Source: Limibacillus halophilus | GTDB taxonomy: Bacteria > Pseudomonadota > Alphaproteobacteria > Kiloniellales > CECT-8803 | Assembly (NCBI RefSeq): GCF_014191775.1 | Contig: NZ_JACHXA010000003.1 | Location: 394,031 to 458,030 of the forward strand | DNA length: 64,000 nt | Direction: 5' to 3' | In this document: one piece after another, positions 33,367-41,224 of the stretch | Layout of the letters: every line of letters begins with the position of its first letter | How positions within the stretch are numbered: the stretch's first letter is position 1 | Position numbers and translations under genes: made by a program | Notes under the pieces: generated by a model | What the model was told of the DNA's origin: nothing | What the model saw: only the letters and a program-made list of their open reading frames with translations | Databases searched by the model: none

Positions 33367-35409
33367 CTATTGTGCCGCCTGGCGAGCCTGAACCACCTGA
33401 TCTGCCAATCTGCCTTGAAGTTCCTGCAGGTGATCAAAGACAGCGGTAAAATAGGCGGTACCCTGGGTCAAGCTCCGCAACTCTATGATGAGATCCTGAA
33501 GTTCGGATTCCGGCATGTAGGCCTGATGATCATCCCAACCCGTCCAACCCGCCTTACCGTCAAACCCCAGAATCTGGCCTCGACGGCTGCTTATCAGCCC
33601 ATGAATACGGTTGGTGAAGCTTTGCGGAACAGAGATGGTCACGAGGTGTATTGGCTCCAGGAGCACGGGATCACACTCGACGAGCGCGTCGGTTATTGCC
33701 TGACGCCCGCAAATCTTGAAAGCCTGATCGGAGCTATCTACCGAATGGTGTTGGCCGTCGTAGAGTTCAACTTCCAGATCGACCACCTGAAAGCCCAGGG
33801 GACCGCGGACCAGGGATTCCCGAACGCCTGATTCAACCGCCGGGATGTAGTTGCGCGGCACCGATCCACCGACAACGCTATCGCTGAACTGGAAACCGCT
33901 ACCCCGCTCGCGTGGCTTGATCCGAATCTTTATGTCGGCAAACTGCCCGTGGCCGCCACTCTGGCGCTTATAGCGCGAATGATGATCGGCCGATCTGCGA
34001 ATGGTCTCCTTGTAGCCGGTTTGCGGTCTGTCGGTACGAACGGCGACATTGAACTTATTCTTGAGACGCTCAACGGCTAGCTTCAGATGCACCTCGCCCT
34101 GGCCGCGCAACAGCAACTGCCCCGTATCCTCACGCATGATGCTGCTGATCGAGGGGTCCTCCTCAGCCAACTTCGCCAAGCCAGCTGTCAACTTCACCTC
34201 ATCCTGACGGTTCTCCGGCTCAACGGCCACGGCGTAGACCGGCTCGGGAGATTCCGGCTTTAACACATCCGGATAGGTGATGTTGGTTTCGTCGAATAAC
34301 GCGCCGGTCACAAGGTTGTCTCGGCGACCCAACGCAACCAAGTCGCCACTTTCGGCCCGCGCCAGCTTTTCGGTTTCTCCCCCCATGACCCGGTAAAGTC
34401 CGGACAGACGCTCACCAACGACATTCGCGCCTTCTGCCAGCGGGCCGCGCCAGACCCTGGCCATGCTGAGTTTCCCTGTATGCGGATGGTGCTGCGTCGC
34501 CAAGACACTGGCAAGATAAGAGCCCTTGCCTTCCAACGACAGGCGCTTGGCCGTGGTTGCCGCCTCCGGCGCTTCATGCCGCAAGGCTTTCCAAAGCCGG
34601 GTTACACCGTTCTCCCGCTCCGCCGACCCCAGGAAAACCGGAACAATCAGATCCTGGCGCAGATCAGCGGCTAACTGTTGATAAACCTCCTGGGTCGCCG
34701 GAATCTTGTCTTCAAGCAACTGTTCAAGCAGGTCATCGTCAAAATCGGCCAGTGATTCCAATAGCTCTTGACGGGCTTCGCCCTCGCGGTCACGCATCTC
34801 ATCGGGCATCTCGATCAGATCCGAAGGCTGGCCTTCGCGATAAGCGTAAGCGCGTTCACTGACAAGATCGACAAAGCCGGTAACGGCTTCGCCGTCACGA
34901 ATTGGAACTTGGCGCAATACGAGCGGTTTTTCGGAAACCTCTTGCAATCCAGCCATTAGGTCGCGCGCGCGCAAATCGGACTTATCCATCTTGTTGACAT
35001 AAACAACATGCGGAATGTTGTGGCTGTCCATGAACTTGAAGAGCGGTGCGAGGATAGCCAGGCGATCAAGATTGGGTTCCGTCACGACAACCACGACATC
35101 TGCAACCAGCAGAGCTTGATACGATAGCTCCAGCAACTCTACCGAGCCGGGCGCATCGATCAGGTGCCACGTCTCTCCCAAGAAACTGCAATGCGCGAAA
35201 TTGAGCTCTGTGGACATGCCGTGCGATCGCGCTTCTGCGGACGCATCGCCGACCGTGGCGCCATCTTTGACCGAACCCCGGCGCGGTATGGCGCCAGCGG
35301 CATGAAGCAGAGATTCGAGCAGCGTGGTCTTACCGCTGCCATAAGATCCGACAATGGCCGCGCAACGCGGCCCCGATTGGGCTTTTCCAGGCGACTCGCT
35401 ATTCGGCAT
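33367..35409 (-). CDS. Elongation factor G-like GTPase (EF-G paralog)
   Basis: A 680-residue translational GTPase. The P-loop is GSYGSGKTT (21-29) instead of GHVDHGKTT-type, switch II reads DAPGSVELL where canonical EF-G has DTPGHVDF, so the catalytic His is Ser, and NKMD is normal. Domains II-V are all present (GSGFQFSDSVVGGSVPRNYI, SRRGQILGFDG). This is the EF-G-like group seen as a second copy in many bacteria; its role in elongation or recycling is unproven. The ATG at 35409 has ACAGGGAGG before it, a perfect complement of the element in the two candidate small RNAs. Confidence 0.9.
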   Translation of the reverse strand: MPNSESPGKAQSGPRCAAIVGSYGSGKTTLLESLLHAAGAIPRRGSVKDGATVGDASAEARSHGMSTELNFAHCSFLGETWHLIDAPGSVELLELSYQALLVADVVVVVTEPNLDRLAILAPLFKFMDSHNIPHVVYVNKMDKSDLRARDLMAGLQEVSEKPLVLRQVPIRDGEAVTGFVDLVSERAYAYREGQPSDLIEMPDEMRDREGEARQELLESLADFDDDLLEQLLEDKIPATQEVYQQLAADLRQDLIVPVFLGSAERENGVTRLWKALRHEAPEAATTAKRLSLEGKGSYLASVLATQHHPHTGKLSMARVWRGPLAEGANVVGERLSGLYRVMGGETEKLARAESGDLVALGRRDNLVTGALFDETNITYPDVLKPESPEPVYAVAVEPENRQDEVKLTAGLAKLAEEDPSISSIMREDTGQLLLRGQGEVHLKLAVERLKNKFNVAVRTDRPQTGYKETIRRSADHHSRYKRQSGGHGQFADIKIRIKPRERGSGFQFSDSVVGGSVPRNYIPAVESGVRESLVRGPLGFQVVDLEVELYDGQHHSVDSSDQAFKICGRQAITDALVECDPVLLEPIHLVTISVPQSFTNRIHGLISSRRGQILGFDGKAGWTGWDDHQAYMPESELQDLIIELRSLTQGTAYFTAVFDHLQELQGRLADQVVQARQAAQ

Positions 35410-35634
35410 GACATCCTCCCTGTGCTGCGCTCGCTCTAACGAGTGCGCACCCGCCCTACGCGAAGGATATCGCGGAGGCGGACTGCCCCCGTACGCGGCG
35501 TCTTGTATCGTTTTACAGGATTCAGTCTGAGCAATTTGCCCAGCACACGCAAGCATCCCGCACCCGACGCTGGTTAGGGCACCGGTCGAATTGATTCTAC
35601 TGCGCTTCCGTGAAACCCTTGTTCCCTGCGCGGG

Positions 35635-37431
35635 TCACATTGACGTGTCCAGCCGCTCCAGTTCATCAATCATCGATTCGATGACGGACAACCCCTTACC
35701 CCAAAAGGCCGGATCCGAGGCATCCAGATTGAAGGGCGCCAATAGCTCCTTGTGACGCTTACTGCCACCAGCGGCCAGCATTTCGAGGTACTTTTCGGCG
35801 AAGCCCGCCTCGGCTTCCTGATAAACGGCGTATAGCGAGTTCACCAGGCAATCGCCGAACGCATAGGCGTACACGTAGAAGGGCACATGCACAAAATGCG
35901 GGATATACGACCAGAAGGTTCTGTAGTCGTCGTCGAACGACAGCGACGGCCCCAAACTGGCCTGCTGGGTTTGCATCCAAATGTCGCAGAGCTCATCGGG
36001 AAGCAACTCGCCCTCGCGTCGCTTGTCATGAACGATCGTTTCGAACTCATGAAAGGAAATCTGACGCACGACTGTGTTCAACATATCCTCCACTTTCCCG
36101 GCGAGCATGATCTTGCGCCGGGTGGGATCGCTTTCGCTGCGCAGTAGTGATTGGAACGTCAACATTTCGCCGAAAACTGACGCGGTTTCCGCCAAGGTCA
36201 GCGGCGTGTTCGCCATCAAATATCCCTGATCGGCCGCCAACACCTGATGCACCCCGTGACCCAGCTCATGGGCCAGGGTCATAACGTCGCGCACGCGCCC
36301 CTGGTAGTTCATCAGGATATAGGGATGTGCTCCCGGAACGGTGGGATGCGAGAACGCGCCCGATGCCTTTCCGGGGCGTGGGTCGGCATCGATCCAGCCT
36401 TGCGAAAAGAAACGCTCGCCGACTTCGGCTAGGCGTGGCGAGAATTCTCCATAGGCCGTGAGCACATGCTTCTCGGCTTCGCCCCAGGCGATTCGGCGGT
36501 CATTAGCCTGCGGTAAAGGTGCGTTGCGGTTCCAGTACTCCAACTTCTCGCGTCCGAACCACTTAGCCTTCAGGGCATAATAGCGATGCGACAAGCGCGG
36601 ATAGGCCGAACGAACTGCCTCCACGAGCGATTCGACAACCTCGTCCTCGACAACGTTCGCCAGATTGCGCGACGACACCGGCTTTTGAAACTTGCGCCAG
36701 GAATCCTCGATCGCTTTGTCCTTGGCCAGGGTATTTGTGATCTGCGTGAAAAGTCTGAGGTTCTGCTTCAGCACCGATGCCAACGACTTCGCCGCAGCCT
36801 TGCGCGTATTCTCATCGCGATCGGTCAGTTTGTTGAGAATCTGCGCCTCGGTCAGTTCTTCGCCGTTCAACGGGAACTTAAGGGCTGCCATGGTCTCATC
36901 GAACAAGCGATTCCAGGCAGCGCGGCCCGTGACATGCTTTTCATGCAAAATGCGCTCTAGGTCCTCGCTTAACTGGTAAGGCCGGAAAGCACGCTGCTCC
37001 TCCAACCAAGGGCGATACCGCGCCAGATCACTGTCCTTCAGCTTCTCGGCCAAGTCCAGGTCATCAAGCCGGTTCAACTCCAGCGTGAAGAAAATCAACT
37101 GCGCAGAGATTCCAGTGACCGTCTCCTGAATGCTTTGGTGGAAACGCCCAACCTTTGCATCAGTCATATCTGTGCTATGGCGCAACTGTGCGTAGCTCAT
37201 CAAACGGCCGAGTGTCTCCTCAATCGCTTCATAGTCCGAGATGGCTGCTGCAAGTTCCGAGCCGCTCAATCCCGCTAATTTACCTTCGTAGTCCTGGCGA
37301 AAAGCCTTGGCCTTCGCCGCAGCATCCGAACAATCCTGTTTGACTGCTTGCGAGTCGGGGCCAGGATAGAGATGATCGAGATTCCAGGTGGGAAGCTGGT
37401 CGGCGGAGCGTTCGGCGTTGTCTTGGGACAA
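35635..37431 (-). CDS. pepF: M3 family oligoendopeptidase F
   Basis: A 598-residue cytosolic zinc metallopeptidase that cuts short peptides. The zinc motif is LAHELGHGVHQ, with the third ligand Glu in TLAETASVFGEM; the N-terminal helical lid (TWNLDHLYP, QLRHSTDMTDAKVGRF) is typical of PepF. No ATG exists near the start: TTG at 37431 follows GAGG by eight bases. It is divergent from the acyl-CoA synthetase gene, and 225 bases after its end lies the start of the EF-G paralog's leader with no gene in between. Confidence 0.92.
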   Translation of the reverse strand: MSQDNAERSADQLPTWNLDHLYPGPDSQAVKQDCSDAAAKAKAFRQDYEGKLAGLSGSELAAAISDYEAIEETLGRLMSYAQLRHSTDMTDAKVGRFHQSIQETVTGISAQLIFFTLELNRLDDLDLAEKLKDSDLARYRPWLEEQRAFRPYQLSEDLERILHEKHVTGRAAWNRLFDETMAALKFPLNGEELTEAQILNKLTDRDENTRKAAAKSLASVLKQNLRLFTQITNTLAKDKAIEDSWRKFQKPVSSRNLANVVEDEVVESLVEAVRSAYPRLSHRYYALKAKWFGREKLEYWNRNAPLPQANDRRIAWGEAEKHVLTAYGEFSPRLAEVGERFFSQGWIDADPRPGKASGAFSHPTVPGAHPYILMNYQGRVRDVMTLAHELGHGVHQVLAADQGYLMANTPLTLAETASVFGEMLTFQSLLRSESDPTRRKIMLAGKVEDMLNTVVRQISFHEFETIVHDKRREGELLPDELCDIWMQTQQASLGPSLSFDDDYRTFWSYIPHFVHVPFYVYAYAFGDCLVNSLYAVYQEAEAGFAEKYLEMLAAGGSKRHKELLAPFNLDASDPAFWGKGLSVIESMIDELERLDTSM

Positions 37432-37535
37432 AGGTCATACCTCGGCGAGATGTTGGCTAACGTTGGACGATATAGGTGGCATTTGTCCTTTCGCCAAGCG
37501 TATCGGACAAACCAGAACAAAAAGACTATGAAATT

Positions 37536-37554
37536 TCGGCTACTATGGAGCCGA
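37536..37554. promoter_or_regulatory. Inverted repeat before the acyl-CoA synthetase gene
   Basis: TCGGCT at 37536-37541 pairs with AGCCGA at 37549-37554 across seven bases, 29 bases before the ATG at 37583 and inside the divergent promoter region with pepF. It may be an operator for a fatty-acid-responsive repressor; nothing proves this. Confidence 0.35.
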
Positions 37555-37582
37555 CATTGGGGAAAGAAACGGGGGACTGCCC

Positions 37583-39373
37583 ATGGATTACAAAGCTTGG
37601 CCTAGCCTATCGGCGCTGTTCTATCATCAGGTAGAGTCCGAAGGGGACAATCCTTTTCTCTGGCAGAAAGTTGATGGGACGTACCAAGCGTTGAGTTGGC
37701 GGGAGGTCGCCGAGCGGGTCAAGGCGTTGTCGCGCGGCCTGCGGGACCTTGGCGTCAAACCCGGCGACCGCGTGACGCTGGTGGCGGAGAATTCGCCAAA
37801 CTGGTTCATTGCCGACCTGGCAATTGTATCGGCGGGCGCGATCACCGTGCCGGCCTATACCACCAACACCGAAACCGACAACCAGCATATCCTGAATCAC
37901 AGCCAGTCCATTGGTGCCATCGTTTCGAATAATGCCTTGGCCAGTCGGCTGCTTCCGGCTGCGATCAAAGCACCGGAATGCCGTTTCGTCGTCGCGATCG
38001 AAGATCCCGGCATCGACCAATCTTCGACTCTCGACATCCATCAGTGGGACGATGTCATGAGCCGCGGGAAGGAATTACCGGACGATGTGATGGATATTGT
38101 CCGCCGAGCCAAACGCGAGGACGTCTGCTGTTTCATTTACACATCCGGAACCGGCGGCACGCCCAAGGGCGTGATGCTCAGCCACGGCAACATCCTCTGC
38201 AATTGTATGGGCGCTTATCATTTGTTGGAGGAATTCGGCTTGGGCCGGGAAGTCTTTTTGTCTTTCCTGCCCCTCTCCCATTCCTATGAGCACACCGCCG
38301 GTCAGTACTTTCCCATGTCTATAGGCGCGGAGATCTATTACGCCGAAAGCGTTGAACAGCTGCTGACCAATCTGGCCGAAGTACGCCCGACGATCATGAC
38401 CGCCGTTCCCCGCCTTTATGAGTCGATGCATCAACGCATCCAGCGTGGCATCAACAAGCAGGGTGGGTTGAAGAAGAAGCTCTTCGACATGGCTGTGGAA
38501 ATCGGTATCAAGCGTTACCGCGACCCTATCAGTCTAACGTTGCTCGACCGTATCAAGGATGTGATCGCCGATCGGCTGGTCCGTCGGAAGGTGGCCCTCC
38601 GGTTCGGCGGCCGGTTGAAGGCATTTGTCTCGGGTGGCGCAGCGCTCAACCCGGACATCGGCACCTTCTTCATTGCGCTCGGTCTACGATTGCTTCAAGG
38701 CTACGGGCAGACCGAAGCCTCGCCCGTCATATGCGCCAACCCGCCGAGCTGCATCAAGATACACACGGTAGGCCCGGCTTTGACCGACGTTGATGTGAAA
38801 ATAGCTGCTGACGGTGAAATCCTGGTCCGCGGCGAGCTGGTCATGCGCGGATACTGGCGCGACGAAGAAGCCACGGCGCGTGTTATCCAGGACGGTTGGC
38901 TGCATACCGGTGATATCGGCCGCTTGGACGAAGACGGCTATTTGGAAATTACCGACCGCAAGAAAGACATCATCGTACTTTCCGGCGGCGACAATGTATC
39001 GCCCGCACGTGTCGAGGGTTTCTTGACGCTGCAGCCCGAAATTAGTCAGGCCATGGCTTTTGGCGACAAGAAACCGCATCTCGTCGCCCTGTTGGTGCCT
39101 GATCCCGATTGGTTGGGCGAATGGACCCGTGAAAACGGCAAATCCAGCGATCTGTCGATACTGCGCGACGACCAGGATTTCCGCAAAGCGATAAATGCTG
39201 CCATCGAAAGGGTCAACAAATCTCTCTCATTGCTGGAAAAGGTCCGGCGATTCCAAATCGCGGACGAAGCCTTCAGCGTCGAGAATCAAATGATGACGCC
39301 GACGTTGAAGATCCGACGTCACGTCATCAAGCTACACTACGGCGCCTTGATGGACAGCTTGTACAAGGCCTAA
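37583..39373 (+). CDS. Long-chain acyl-CoA synthetase (AMP-dependent synthetase, FadD15-like)
   Basis: Activates fatty acids to acyl-CoA for beta-oxidation or lipid synthesis. The 596 residues contain the P-loop YTSGTGGTPKGVMLSHGN, the FLPLSHSYEHTAGQYFPMSIG segment typical of long-chain enzymes, GYGQTEASPVI, and the hinge motif LHTGDIGRLDEDGYLEITDRKKDIIV. A pair of TT-GN residues (YTTNTETDNQHIL) also matches the FadD15 group. The ATG lies after GGGGGACTGCCC. With the type II dehydrogenase, thioesterase and PhaJ-like genes it indicates active fatty acid metabolism. Chain-length preference is not predictable. Confidence 0.92.
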   Translation: MDYKAWPSLSALFYHQVESEGDNPFLWQKVDGTYQALSWREVAERVKALSRGLRDLGVKPGDRVTLVAENSPNWFIADLAIVSAGAITVPAYTTNTETDNQHILNHSQSIGAIVSNNALASRLLPAAIKAPECRFVVAIEDPGIDQSSTLDIHQWDDVMSRGKELPDDVMDIVRRAKREDVCCFIYTSGTGGTPKGVMLSHGNILCNCMGAYHLLEEFGLGREVFLSFLPLSHSYEHTAGQYFPMSIGAEIYYAESVEQLLTNLAEVRPTIMTAVPRLYESMHQRIQRGINKQGGLKKKLFDMAVEIGIKRYRDPISLTLLDRIKDVIADRLVRRKVALRFGGRLKAFVSGGAALNPDIGTFFIALGLRLLQGYGQTEASPVICANPPSCIKIHTVGPALTDVDVKIAADGEILVRGELVMRGYWRDEEATARVIQDGWLHTGDIGRLDEDGYLEITDRKKDIIVLSGGDNVSPARVEGFLTLQPEISQAMAFGDKKPHLVALLVPDPDWLGEWTRENGKSSDLSILRDDQDFRKAINAAIERVNKSLSLLEKVRRFQIADEAFSVENQMMTPTLKIRRHVIKLHYGALMDSLYKA

Positions 39374-39389
39374 TACAAGGTCCGACGAG

Positions 39390-40373
39390 TCAGGCACGCG
39401 GGCCGCTTGAAATCGACCCGCGTGCGTTGATTTCCTCGATTAGGAGGAAAAGTTCCGCCAGCCCCTTCAAGAACGCGGCGACGCTCGCACGGCTGTAGCC
39501 GCGCCAGAGGCTCCCTAGTCGAAAAGAATCTCCAGCTTGCCGCAGGGCGATCCAAACTTCCTGGCCTTCGAAGGCCAAGGCCATTTGCCCGCCGCCGAAG
39601 CGCCGATCCAGTGCCAGGAGCCGCTCCATGAAAAGCGGCGTCAGGAGGTAACGCGCCTCGACCTGGTCTTTCGAGTACACCTCGAAAACCTCTTCGAAAC
39701 GCGGATCCTCCAACCGTACTTTATCGCCACCGCCGAACAGCCCACTCAGCGCACCGGCCAACCAGCCCGCATCGCGCTTGACCAGCACACGCGTCGAGAA
39801 AGGCTTCAAGAACCCACAGCGGATCAACAGCCCGTCAAAGACCGTAACATAGGTTGTCTTGGTGCCATTCTTGGTATTCTGGGTGCGCTTTTCCTCCAGA
39901 TACGCCTCGGCGATATCAAACGCGACGCCTGCGTGCTGACCCCGCACCCGGTCCTCAAGTTTAGACCGGTCATAAGATGGCAGGATCCCCAACTCCCTGA
40001 AGCGGTCCAGGGGAAATACGCCAGCCACACGGCTGTAGTCGAGATCCAGGTACCCAAAGATCGCCGTCACCAAACTGCCTTCGCTGTCGGCCAAGCGTCT
40101 GGCAGCCCAACCGCAGCCGATCCCACCGACCAGGATCGCGGGAACAATCAGCATTGGGTTGATCACCTGCATCTCATCGGTCGAGAGAAAGCTGGCAACG
40201 CCAAGCGCGCCACCGATCAGCAGTGAAACGCCGATTATTGCGAGACTTTGCCGACGCTTTCGATTCTGTGCATCCAGATTTGGCTCAATTTCACGCCGCC
40301 AGAAGTCCTCGAACCCCGCGAACCTCGGCCCCAACACATCGAATGACCGGCTTTCGGCGTCATCCTGTGGCAC
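39390..40373 (-). CDS. DUF3137 domain-containing membrane protein
   Basis: A 327-residue protein with two adjacent hydrophobic helices near residues 42-85 (SLAIIGVSLLIGGALGVASF and PMLIVPAILVGGIGCGWAA), followed by a soluble domain with DLDYSRVAGVFPLDRFRELGILP and FDGLLIRCGF, the DUF3137 signature. The GTG start lies four bases behind the lemA stop, so the two genes are translationally coupled. DUF3137 and LemA proteins commonly pair in this order and probably act together at the inner membrane. Function unknown. Confidence 0.88.
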   Translation of the reverse strand: MPQDDAESRSFDVLGPRFAGFEDFWRREIEPNLDAQNRKRRQSLAIIGVSLLIGGALGVASFLSTDEMQVINPMLIVPAILVGGIGCGWAARRLADSEGSLVTAIFGYLDLDYSRVAGVFPLDRFRELGILPSYDRSKLEDRVRGQHAGVAFDIAEAYLEEKRTQNTKNGTKTTYVTVFDGLLIRCGFLKPFSTRVLVKRDAGWLAGALSGLFGGGDKVRLEDPRFEEVFEVYSKDQVEARYLLTPLFMERLLALDRRFGGGQMALAFEGQEVWIALRQAGDSFRLGSLWRGYSRASVAAFLKGLAELFLLIEEINARGSISSGPRA

Positions 40374-40377
40374 CCCT

Positions 40378-40962
40378 TCACCTCTTCAAGTAATCGTCCG
40401 CATCAATGGGCTGGCGAACGGCTTCTTCTTCGACCTCGTAGTAAGGCATCTCGCTAACCTTTACCCAGCCCGCGATCATTGATGTTGGGAAAATCTGTAC
40501 GAGGTTGTTGAGATCCGTTACCGCCGAATTATAGAACCGGCGTGCCGCCGATATATGCCCCTCGACCTCTGAAAACTGCATCATGGCTTCCTGGATAGGC
40601 TTTTCCGCCTTTAGGTCCGGGTAGGCCTCCACTTGTATCATTAGGCGCCCGACCTGCTTTTCCAGAGCTTGAACAACGCCCAGGTGCTCCGCAGCCGCTT
40701 CGCCGCTTTTCGGGCGCTCGGTTTCCTGGAACCGACTCCGCAACCGCGTGACCTCATTCAACAAATCGCGCTCGTGTTCCATGTACCGCGCCGCCAGCTT
40801 CAAAACGTTGGGCAGCAAATCGTAACGTTTACGCAATTGCACATCGATGGATGCCAAGGCCTCTAGGGCCCTGTTCCGAGTCGAAATGACCTTCACGTAG
40901 AGGCCGTAAAAAATCAGCGCCGCGACAGCTAGAACGATCAAGAAAGTGACGGTCGAATCCAT
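40378..40962 (-). CDS. lemA: LemA family protein
   Basis: A 194-residue protein with one N-terminal membrane helix (TVTFLIVLAVAALIFYGLYV) and a long helical bundle. The LemA signature RNRALEALASIDVQLRKRYDLLPNVLKLAARYMEHE is complete, as is the ARRFYNSAVTDLNNLVQIFPTSMIA motif. LemA proteins are inner-membrane anchored with the bundle facing out; they often accompany membrane or peptidase partners. Here the partner is the DUF3137 protein directly downstream. GGGGGGAAAG precedes the ATG. Confidence 0.93.
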   Translation of the reverse strand: MDSTVTFLIVLAVAALIFYGLYVKVISTRNRALEALASIDVQLRKRYDLLPNVLKLAARYMEHERDLLNEVTRLRSRFQETERPKSGEAAAEHLGVVQALEKQVGRLMIQVEAYPDLKAEKPIQEAMMQFSEVEGHISAARRFYNSAVTDLNNLVQIFPTSMIAGWVKVSEMPYYEVEEEAVRQPIDADDYLKR

Positions 40963-41053
40963 GCGGTCTTTCCCCCCTCAATCAATCGGCCCGCCAAGGG
41001 TAACAACCCGTAAAGGCTGCGAATAGCCCCGTCTGCCTGTCACTCAGACCACA

Positions 41054-41140
41054 GCAAGAATAATCTTGCCAAATAGGTCAGCATTGCTTACCTATAATCT
41101 TATCTTGCATGAGAGGTTGCCTTTACCGACATCTTGCAAG
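41054..41140 (+). promoter_or_regulatory. Candidate promoter and operator of the indolepyruvate oxidoreductase gene
   Basis: A GCAAG-N6-CTTGC inverted repeat at 41054-41069 lies upstream of a perfect -10 hexamer TATAAT at 41093-41098. More copies of the half-site CTTGC follow at 41104-41108 and, as a palindrome CTTGCAAG, at 41133-41140. The -35 box is poor, which fits activation or repression by a dimeric regulator; its identity is unknown. The gene start is at 41225. Confidence 0.5.
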
Positions 41141-41224
41141 AGGCTCGAATCTTCCCAGAGCGGCGGAGAAGAATCGCTCGAGAAGACGGCGATGAAGTTT
41201 TTGCTGAACGGGAGGACGGACGGG

